64,000 nt of DNA from positions 3,100,001 to 3,164,000 of the forward strand of contig NC_135035.1 of the NCBI RefSeq assembly GCF_051020975.1. Reading direction: 5' to 3'. Positions 52,805 to 64,000 of the stretch are shown here, piece after piece; positions within the stretch are counted from its first letter, which is position 1; the number at the start of each line of letters is the position of its first letter. The notes below the pieces were generated by a model that was given only the letters and a program-made list of their open reading frames with translations, did not search any database and was not told where the DNA came from. A program made the translations under genes and the position numbers. Source of the stretch: Osmia lignaria lignaria. Taxonomy: Eukaryota > Arthropoda > Insecta > Hymenoptera > Megachilidae.

Positions 52805-55800
52805 TCACCCATTCCCACAGATCAAGGTACCTACATTTAATAACAATATCATTATTACTACATCTACATTAGATATAAAGTAATATACTGATCCCTGCCC
52901 ACAGTTCAATGTACCTATATTTAATAATAATATCATTAGTACTATATCCACATCATATATAATGTAATATACTGATTCCTTCCCACAGATCAATGTACAT
53001 TAACAACAACATCATTCATGCTATAGCTAAATTGGATATAATGTAATATACTGATCCCTGCCCACCGGTCAATGTACATTTAATAACAACATCGTTCATA
53101 CTATATCCACATTAGGTATAATGTAACATAGTGATTACGTCCCACAGATCAATGTACCTACATTTAATAACAATATCCGTAGTACTATATCCACATTACA
53201 CATAATGTAATATACTGATTCCTTCCCACAGATCAATGTACATTGAACAACAACATCATTCATACTATATCTACAATGGATATAATGTAATATACTGATC
53301 CCTTCCCACAGATCAATGTACCTACATTTAATAACAATATCCTTAGTACTGTATCCACATTACACATAATGTAATATACTGATTCCTTCCCACAGATCAA
53401 TGTACATTTAATAACAACATTATTCATACTATATCTACACTAGGGATAATGTAACATAGTGATTACATCCCGCAGATCAATGTACACTTAATAACAACAT
53501 CATTCATACTATATCTGCATTGGATATAATGTAATATACTGATCCCTTCCCACAGGTCAATGTACATACAATAGCAAAATCGTTATTACTATATCTACAT
53601 TAGGTATAATGTAATGTATTTACTACATCCTACAGATCATTGTACATTTAATAACATCATTCATGCTATAGCTAAATTGGATATAATGTAATATACTCAC
53701 CCCTTCCCACTGATCAAGGTACCTACATTTAATAACAATATCATTATTACTACATCTACATTAGATATAAAGTAATATACTGATCCCTGCCCACAGTTCA
53801 ATGTACCTATATTTAATAATAATATCATTAGTACTATATCCACATCATATATAATGTAATATACTGATTCCTTCCCACAGATCAATGTACATTAACAACA
53901 ACATCATTCATGGTATAGCTAAATTGGATATAATGTAATATACTGATCCCTGCCCACAGATCAATGTACCTACATTTAATAACAATATCATTAGTACTAT
54001 ATCTACATTAGATATAATGTAATATACTGATCCCTGCCCACAGTTCAATGTAACTATATTTAATAACAATATCATTAGTACTATATCCACATCATATATA
54101 ATGTAATATACTGATTCCTTCCCACAGATCAATGTACATTTAACAACCGCATCATTCATACTATGTCTACATTGGATATAATGTAATAATCTGTTCCCTT
54201 CCCACAGATCAATGTACATATAATAACAATATCATTATTACTATAACTACACTAGATATAATGTAATATACTGATTCCTTCCCTCAGATCAATGTACATT
54301 TAATATCGATATCATTATTACTATTTCTACATTAGATATAATGTAATATACTGATCCCTTCCCACAGATCAATGTACCTACATTTAATAACAATACCATT
54401 AGTACTACGTCCACATTACATATAATGTAGTATACTGATTCCTTCTCTCAGATCAGTGTAGATTTAATAACAACATCCTTCATACTATATCAACACTAGG
54501 TATAATGTAATATACTGATCCCTTCCCACAGACCAAGGTGCCTACATTTAGTAACAATATCATTATTACTATATCTACATTAGATATAATGTAATATACT
54601 GATCCCTGCCCACCGGTCAATGTACATTTAATAACAACATCGTTCATACTATATCCACATTAGGTATAATGTAATATAGTGATTACGTCCCACAGATCAA
54701 TGTACCTACATTTAATAACAATATCCTTAGTACTATATCCACATTACACATAATGTAATATACGGATTCCTCCCCACAGATCAATGTACATTTTATAACA
54801 ACATCATTCATACTATATCTACATTGGATATAATGTAATATACCGATCCCTTCCCATACGTCAATGTACATATAATAGCAAAATCGTTATTACTATATCT
54901 ACATTAGGTATAATGTAATATACTGATCCCTGCTCACAGATCAATGTACCTATATTTAATAACAATATCCTTAGTACTATATCCACATTACACATAATGT
55001 AATATACTGATTCCTTCCCACAGATCAATGTACATTTAATAACAACAGCATTCATACTATATCAACACTCGGTATAATGTAATATAGTGATTACATCCCA
55101 CAGATCAAGGTACATTCAATATCGATATCATTATTACTGTATCTACATTAGATAAAATGTAATATACTGATTCCTTCCCACAGATCAATGTACATTTAAC
55201 AACAACATCATTCATACTATATCTACATTGGATATAATGTAATATACTGATCCCTTCCCACAGATCAATGTACCTACATTGAATAACAATATCCTTAGTA
55301 CTATATCCACATTACACATAATGTAATATACTGATTCCTTCCCACAGAACAATGTACATTTAATAACACCATCATTCATACTATATCTACACGAGGTATA
55401 ATGTAATATAGTGATTACATCCCACAGATCAATGTACATATAACAACAACATCATTCATACTATATCTACATTGGATATAATGTAATATACTTATCCCTT
55501 CCCACAGGTCAATGTACATATAATAGCATAATCGTTATTACTATATCTACATTAGGTATAATGTAATGTATTAACTACATCCTACAGATCATTGTACATT
55601 TAATATCATCATTCATGCTATAGCTAAATTGGATATAATGTAATATACTGATTCCTTCCCACAGATCAATGTACATTTAATAACAACACTATTCATACTA
55701 TATCTACACTAGGTATAATGTAACGTGGTGATTACATCCCACAGATCAATGTACATTTAATAACAACATCATTCATACTATAACTACATTGGATATAATG

Positions 55801-56701
55801 TAATATACTGATCCCTTCCCACAGATCCATGTACATACATTTAATAACAATATCATTAGTACTACGTCCACATTGCATATAATGTAGTATACTGATTCCT
55901 TCTCTCAGATCAGTGTAGATTTAATAACAACATCCTTCATACTATATCAACACTAGGTATAATGTAATATACTGATCCCTTCCCACAGACCAAGGTGCCT
56001 ACATTTAGTAACAATATCATTATTACTATATCTACATTAGATATAATGTAATATACTGATCCCTGCCCACCGGTCAATGTACATTTAATAACAACATCGT
56101 TCATACTATATCCACATTAGGTATAATGTAATATAGTGATTACGTCCCACAGATCAATGTACCTACATTTAACAACAATATCCTTAGTACTATATCCACA
56201 TTACACATAATGTAATATACTGATTCCTTCCCACAGATCAATGTACATTTAACAACAACATCATTCGTACTATATCTACATTGGATATAATGTAATATAC
56301 TGATCCCTTCCCACAGATCAATGTACCTACATTTAATAACAATATCCTTAGTACTATATCCACATTACACATAATGTAATATACTGATTCCTTCCCACAG
56401 AACAATGTACATTTAATAACACCATCATTAGTACTATATCTACACGAGGTATAATGTAATATAGTGATTACATCCCACAGATCAGTGTACATATAACAAC
56501 AACATCATTCATACTATATCTACATTGGATATAATGTAATATACTGATCCCTTCCCACAGGTCAATGTACATATAATAGTATAATTGTTATTACTATATC
56601 TACATTAGGTATAATGTAATGTATTTACTACATCCTACAGATCATTGTACATTTAATAACATCATTCATGCTATAGCTAAATTGGCTATAATGTAATATA
56701 C
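52805..56701. repeat. Higher-order repeat unit 3 (3897 bp)
   Basis: Same length and variant set as unit 2, including CCCACTGATCAAGG at about 53.71 kb and the two-monomer loss. Confidence 0.85.
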
Positions 56702-59545
56702 TCACCCATTCCCACAGATCAAGGTACCTACATTTAATAACAATATCATTATTACTACATCTACATTAGATATAAAGTAATATACTGATCCCTGCCCACA
56801 GTTCAATGTACCTATATTTAATAATAATATCATTAGTACTATATCCACATCATATATAATGTAATATACTGATTCCTTCCCACAGATCAATGTACATTAA
56901 CAACAACATCATTCATGCTATAGCTAAATTGGATATAATGTAATATACTGATCCCTGCCCACCGGTCAATGTACATTTAATAACAACATCGTTCATACTA
57001 TATCCACATTAGGTATAATGTAACATAGTGATTACGTCCCACAGATCAATGTACCTACATTTAATAACAATATCCGTAGTACTATATCCACATTACACAT
57101 AATGTAATATACTGATTCCTTCCCACAGATCAATGTACATTGAACAACAACATCATTCATACTATATCTACAATGGATATAATGTAATATACTGATCCCT
57201 TCCCACAGATCAATGTACCTACATTTAATAACAATATCCTTAGTACTGTATCCACATTACACATAATGTAATATACTGATTCCTTCCCACAGATCAATGT
57301 ACATTTAATAACAACATTATTCATACTATATCTACACTAGGGATAATGTAACATAGTGATTACATCCCGCAGATCAATGTACACTTAATAACAACATCAT
57401 TCATACTATATCTGCATTGGATATAATGTAATATACTGATCCCTTCCCACAGGTCAATGTACATACAATAGCAAAATCGTTATTACTATATCTACATTAG
57501 GTATAATGTAATGTATTTACTACATCCTACAGATCATTGTACATTTAATAACATCATTCATGCTATAGCTAAATTGGATATAATGTAATATACTCACCCC
57601 TTCCCACTGATCAAGGTACCTACATTTAATAACAATATCATTATTACTACATCTACATTAGATATAAAGTAATATACTGATCCCTGCCCACAGTTCAATG
57701 TACCTATATTTAATAATAATATCATTAGTACTATATCCACATCATATATAATGTAATATACTGATTCCTTCCCACAGATCAATGTACATTAACAACAACA
57801 TCATTCATGGTATAGCTAAATTGGATATAATGTAATATACTGATCCCTGCCCACAGATCAATGTACCTACATTTAATAACAATATCATTAGTACTATATC
57901 TACATTAGATATAATGTAATATACTGATCCCTGCCCACAGTTCAATGTAACTATATTTAATAACAATATCATTAGTACTATATCCACATCATATATAATG
58001 TAATATACTGATTCCTTCCCACAGATCAATGTACATTTAACAACCGCATCATTCATACTATGTCTACATTGGATATAATGTAATAATCTGTTCCCTTCCC
58101 ACAGATCAATGTACATATAATAACAATATCATTATTACTATAACTACACTAGATATAATGTAATATACTGATTCCTTCCCTCAGATCAATGTACATTTAA
58201 TATCGATATCATTATTACTATTTCTACATTAGATATAATGTAATATACTGATCCCTTCCCACAGATCAATGTACCTACATTTAATAACAATACCATTAGT
58301 ACTACGTCCACATTACATATAATGTAGTATACTGATTCCTTCTCTCAGATCAGTGTAGATTTAATAACAACATCCTTCATACTATATCAACACTAGGTAT
58401 AATGTAATATACTGATCCCTTCCCACAGACCAAGGTGCCTACATTTAGTAACAATATCATTATTACTATATCTACATTAGATATAATGTAATATACTGAT
58501 CCCTGCCCACCGGTCAATGTACATTTAATAACAACATCGTTCATACTATATCCACATTAGGTATAATGTAATATAGTGATTACGTCCCACAGATCAATGT
58601 ACCTACATTTAATAACAATATCCTTAGTACTATATCCACATTACACATAATGTAATATACGGATTCCTCCCCACAGATCAATGTACATTTTATAACAACA
58701 TCATTCATACTATATCTACATTGGATATAATGTAATATACCGATCCCTTCCCATACGTCAATGTACATATAATAGCAAAATCGTTATTACTATATCTACA
58801 TTAGGTATAATGTAATATACTGATCCCTGCTCACAGATCAATGTACCTATATTTAATAACAATATCCTTAGTACTATATCCACATTACACATAATGTAAT
58901 ATACTGATTCCTTCCCACAGATCAATGTACATTTAATAACAACAGCATTCATACTATATCAACACTCGGTATAATGTAATATAGTGATTACATCCCACAG
59001 ATCAAGGTACATTCAATATCGATATCATTATTACTGTATCTACATTAGATAAAATGTAATATACTGATTCCTTCCCACAGATCAATGTACATTTAACAAC
59101 AACATCATTCATACTATATCTACATTGGATATAATGTAATATACTGATCCCTTCCCACAGATCAATGTACCTACATTGAATAACAATATCCTTAGTACTA
59201 TATCCACATTACACATAATGTAATATACTGATTCCTTCCCACAGAACAATGTACATTTAATAACACCATCATTCATACTATATCTACACGAGGTATAATG
59301 TAATATAGTGATTACATCCCACAGATCAATGTACATATAACAACAACATCATTCATACTATATCTACATTGGATATAATGTAATATACTTATCCCTTCCC
59401 ACAGGTCAATGTACATATAATAGTATAATTGTTATTACTATATCTACATTAGGTATAATGTAATGTATTTACTACATCCTACAGATCATTGTACATTTAA
59501 TAACATCATTCATGCTATAGCTAAATTGGCTATAGTGTAATATAC
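56702..59545. repeat. Higher-order repeat unit 4, internally deleted (2844 bp)
   Basis: Matches units 2 and 3 up to about 59.40 kb, then jumps to the end of the unit. The junction joins a monomer with ACTTATCCCTTCCCACAGG to one with ATAATAGTATAATTG within shared sequence near 59,396-59,425. The loss is 1,214 bp relative to a 4,058-bp unit (1,053 bp relative to 3,897). Confidence 0.85.
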
Positions 59546-62500
59546 TCACCCATTCCCACAGATCAAGGTACCTACATTTAATAACAATATCATTATTACT
59601 ACATCTACATTAGATATAAAGTAATATACTGATCCCTGCCCACAGTTCAATGTACCTATATTTAATAATAATATCATTAGTACTATATCCACATCATATA
59701 TAATGTAATATACTGATTCCTTCCCACAGATCAATGTACATTAACAACAACATCATTCATGCTATAGCTAAATTGGATATAATGTAATATACTGATCCCT
59801 GCCCACCGGTCAATGTACATTTAATAACAACATCGTTCATACTATATCCACATTAGGTATAATGTAACATAGTGATTACGTCCCACAGATCAATGTACCT
59901 ACATTTAATAACAATATCCGTAGTACTATATCCACATTACACATAATGTAATATACTGATTCCTTCCCACAGATCAATGTACATTGAACAACAACATCAT
60001 TCATACTATATCTACAATGGATATAATGTAATATACTGATCCCTTCCCACAGATCAATGTACCTACATTTAATAACAATATCCTTAGTACTGTATCCACA
60101 TTACACATAATGTAATATACTGATTCCTTCCCACAGATCAATGTACATTTAATAACAACATTATTCATACTATATCTACACTAGGGATAATGTAACATAG
60201 TGATTACATCCCGCAGATCAATGTACACTTAATAACAACATCATTCATACTATATCTGCATTGGATATAATGTAATATACTGATCCCCTCCCACAGGTCA
60301 ATGTACATACAATAGCAAAATCGTTATTACTATATCTACATTAGGTATAATGTAATGTATTTACTACATCCTACAGATCATTGTACATTTAATAACATCA
60401 TTCATGCTATAGCTAAATTGGATATAATGTAATATACTCACCCCTTCCCACAGATCAAGGTACCTACATTTAATAACAATATCATTATTACTACATCTAC
60501 ATTAGATATAAAGTAATATACTGATCCCTGCCCACAGTTCAATGTACCTATATTTAATAATAATATCATTAGTACTATATCCACATCATATATAATGTAA
60601 TATACTGATTCCTTCCCACAGATCAATGTACATTAACAACAACATCATTCATGGTATAGCTAAATTGGATATAATGTAATATACTGATCCCTGCCCACAG
60701 ATCAATGTACCTACATTTAATAACAATATCATTAGTACTATATCTACATTAGATATAATGTAATATACTGATCCCTGCCCACAGTTCAATGTAACTATAT
60801 TTAATAACAATATCATTAGTACTATATCCACATCATATATAATGTAATATACTGATTCCTTCCCACAGATCAATGTACATTTAACAACCGCATCATTCAT
60901 ACTATGTCTACATTGGATATAATGTAATAATCTGTTCCCTTCCCACAGATCAATGTACATATAATAACAATATCATTATTACTATAACTACACTAGATAT
61001 AATGTAATATACTGATTCCTTCCCTCAGATCAATGTACATTTAATATCGATATCATTATTACTATTTCTACATTAGATATAATGTAATATACTGATCCCT
61101 TCCCACAGATCAATGTACCTACATTTAATAACAATACCATTAGTACTACGTCCACATTACATATAATGTAGTATACTGATTCCTTCTCTCAGATCAGTGT
61201 AGATTTAATAACAACATCCTTCATACTATATCAACACTAGGTATAATGTAATATACTGATCCCTTCCCACAGACCAAGGTGCCTACATTTAGTAACAATA
61301 TCATTATTACTATATCTACATTAGATATAATGTAATATACTGATCCCTGCCCACCGGTCAATGTACATTTAATAACAACATCGTTCATACTATATCCACA
61401 TTAGGTATAATGTAATATAGTGATTACGTCCCACAGATCAATGTACCTACATTTAATAACAATATCCTTAGTACTATATCCACATTACACATAATGTAAT
61501 ATACGGATTCCTCCCCACAGATCAATGTACATTTTATAACAACATCATTCATACTATATCTACATTGGATATAATGTAATATACCGATCCCTTCCCATAC
61601 GTCAATGTACATATAATAGCAAAATCGTTATTACTATATCTACATTAGGTATAATGTAATATACTGATCCCTGCTCACAGATCAATGTACCTATATTTAA
61701 TAACAATATCCTTAGTACTATATCCACATTACACATAATGTAATATACTGATTCCTTCCCACAGATCAATGTACATTTAATAACAACAGCATTCATACTA
61801 TATCAACACTCGGTATAATGTAATATAGTGATTACATCCCACAGATCAAGGTACATTCAATATCGATATCATTATTACTGTATCTACATTAGATAAAATG
61901 TAATATACTGATTCCTTCCCACAGATCAATGTACATTTAACAACAACATCATTCATACTATATCTACATTGGATATAATGTAATATACTGATCCCTTCCC
62001 ACAGATCAATGTACCTACATTGAATAACAATATCCTTAGTACTATATCCACATTACACATAATGTAATATACTGATTCCTTCCCACAGAACAATGTACAT
62101 TTAATAACACCATCATTCATACTATATCTACACGAGGTATAATGTAATATAGTGATTACATCCCACAGATCAATGTACATATAACAACAACATCATTCAT
62201 ACTATATCTACATTGGATATAATGTAATATACTTATCCCTTCCCACAGGTCAATGTACATATAATAGCATAATCGTTATTACTATATCTACATTAGGTAT
62301 AATGTAATGTATTAACTACATCCTACAGATCATTGTACATTTAATATCATCATTCATGCTATAGCTAAATTGGATATAATGTAATATACTGATTCCTTCC
62401 CACAGATCAATGTACATTTAATAACAACACTATTCATACTATATCTACACTAGGTATAATGTAACGTGGTGATTACATCCCACAGATCAATGTACATTTA

Positions 62501-63603
62501 ATAATATCATTCATACTATAACTACATTGGATATAATGTAATATACTTATCCCTTCCCACAGATCAAGGTATCTACATTTAATAACAATATCATTATTAC
62601 TATATCTGCACTAGATATAATGCAATATACGGATTCCTTCCCACAGATCAATGTACATTTAATAACAACATCATTCATACTATAACTACATTGGATATAA
62701 TGTAATATACTGATCCCTTCCCACAGATCCATGTACATACATTTAATAACAATATCATTAGTACTACGTCCACATTGCATATAATGTAGTATACTGATTC
62801 CTTCTCTCAGATCAGTGTAGATTTAATAACAACATCCTTCATACTATATCAACACTAGGTATAATGTAATATACTGATCCCTTCCCACAGACCAAGGTGC
62901 CTACATTTAGTAACAATATCATTATTACTATATCTACATTAGATATAATGTAATATACTGATCCCTGCCCACCGGTCAATGTACATTTAATAACAACATC
63001 GTTCATACTATATCCACATTAGGTATAATGTAATATAGTGATTACGTCCCACAGATCAATGTACCTACATTTAACAACAATATCCTTAGTACTATATCCA
63101 CATTACACATAATGTAATATACTGATTCCTTCCCACAGATCAATGTACATTTAACAACAACATCATTCGTACTATATCTACATTGGATATAATGTAATAT
63201 ACTGATCCCTTCCCACAGATCAATGTACCTACATTTAATAACAATATCCTTAGTACTATATCCACATTACACATAATGTAATATACTGATTCCTTCCCAC
63301 AGAACAATGTACATTTAATAACACCATCATTAGTACTATATCTACACGAGGTATAATGTAATATAGTGATTACATCCCACAGATCAGTGTACATATAACA
63401 ACAACATCATTCATACTATATCTACATTGGATATAATGTAATATACTGATCCCTTCCCACAGGTCAATGTACATATAATAGTATAATTGTTATTACTATA
63501 TCTACATTAGGTATAATGTAATGTATTTACTACATCCTACAGATCATTGTACATTTAATAACATCATTCATGCTATAGCTAAATTGGCTATAATGTAATA
63601 TAC
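59546..63603. repeat. Higher-order repeat unit 5 (4058 bp)
   Basis: The same 4,058-bp length as unit 1 and the same private variants (GGCTATAGTG at its left edge, ATCCCCTCCCACAGG at about 60,288, CCCACAGATCAAGG at about 60,447, and the 161-bp segment at about 62.5 kb). It is a copy of unit 1 placed 14,696 bp away. Confidence 0.85.
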
Positions 63604-64000
63604 TCACCCATTCCCACAGATCAAGGTACCTACATTTAATAACAATATCATTATTACTACATCTACATTAGATATAAAGTAATATACTGATCCCTGCCCA
63701 CAGTTCAATGTACCTATATTTAATAATAATATCATTAGTACTATATCCACATCATATATAATGTAATATACTGATTCCTTCCCACAGATCAATGTACATT
63801 AACAACAACATCATTCATGCTATAGCTAAATTGGATATAATGTAATATACTGATCCCTGCCCACCGGTCAATGTACATTTAATAACAACATCGTTCATAC
63901 TATATCCACATTAGGTATAATGTAACATAGTGATTACGTCCCACAGATCAATGTACCTACATTTAATAACAATATCCGTAGTACTATATCCACATTACAC
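63604..64000. repeat. Higher-order repeat unit 6, cut by window end
   Basis: First 397 bp of a further unit in the same phase and orientation, so the array continues beyond the window. Confidence 0.85.

Larger units (their letters stand above)
41363..64000. repeat. Right arm of 80/84-bp satellite array
   Basis: The same satellite as the left arm continues from the insertion point to the window end with no other gene or element. From the insertion to about 44.6 kb it is heterogeneous and similar to the left arm. Beyond that it becomes a regular higher-order array. The minus-strand reading frames of 62-103 codons repeated here are not genes. Confidence 0.97.

Noticed and set aside
41603..63792. 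The same kind of repeated minus-strand frames in the right arm
   Set aside because: Same explanation: stop-poor strand of a tandem satellite, not a gene family.
1..64000. CRISPR array
   Set aside because: Repeats are contiguous 80/84-bp units with no unique spacers and no cas genes, in a clearly eukaryotic setting.
1..64000. CENP-B box in the satellite
   Set aside because: No sequence fitting the CENP-B consensus with its CGGG core was seen in the monomers.

Overview
The window is eukaryotic heterochromatin, most likely from an arthropod and probably an insect. It is made almost wholly of one AT-rich tandem satellite (positions 1-33431 and 41363-64000, roughly 690 monomers). A single young LTR retrotransposon of 7,931 bp (33432-41362) interrupts it. 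There are no host genes, tRNA or rRNA genes and no CRISPR in the window. The organism call rests on the Ty3/Gypsy lineage with an env-like gene, the Inr-type core promoters and the satellite style; the species cannot be named from the sequence.

Satellite: two monomer lengths, 80 bp and 84 bp (the longer carries an extra 4 bases beside the GTAC of the conserved core), alternate irregularly, often as an 80+80+84 = 244 bp trimer. The left arm is a mosaic of higher-order repeats: a marker block recurs at spacings of 3894, 3409, 652, 5037, 652 and 3971 bp, and there are many long-range duplications. From about 44.6 kb the right arm is a regular higher-order array with units of 4058, 3897, 3897, 2844 and 4058 bp, and there are signs of a 14,696 bp super-period. 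The short minus-strand reading frames found throughout the satellite are not genes.

Retrotransposon: it lies on the minus strand, so the 5' LTR is at 40623-41362 and the 3' LTR at 33432-34171. Each LTR is 740 bp, I see only two differences between them, and the element is flanked by a 5 bp target duplication (CTGCC). In transcription order it has: LTR promoter, tRNA-type primer site, a leader with a duplicated hairpin, Gag (CCHC knuckle), a Pol frame in the -1 frame (protease, reverse transcriptase, RNase H, long linker, degenerate macrodomain-like module), the C-terminal part of an Env-like glycoprotein, and then two accessory reading frames before the polypurine tract. Integrase and most of Env are absent, so this copy looks non-autonomous although it moved recently.

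The most unusual part is the GC-rich accessory cassette at 34309-35448. Its first gene encodes a stand-alone extended Tudor domain. Its second encodes a small protein with two sets of four cysteines. Each has a TATA box just upstream. Tudor proteins are core readers of the Piwi/piRNA machinery that silences such elements, so a Tudor gene carried by a retrotransposon is a plausible counter-silencing or nuage-targeting device. That function is inference only.
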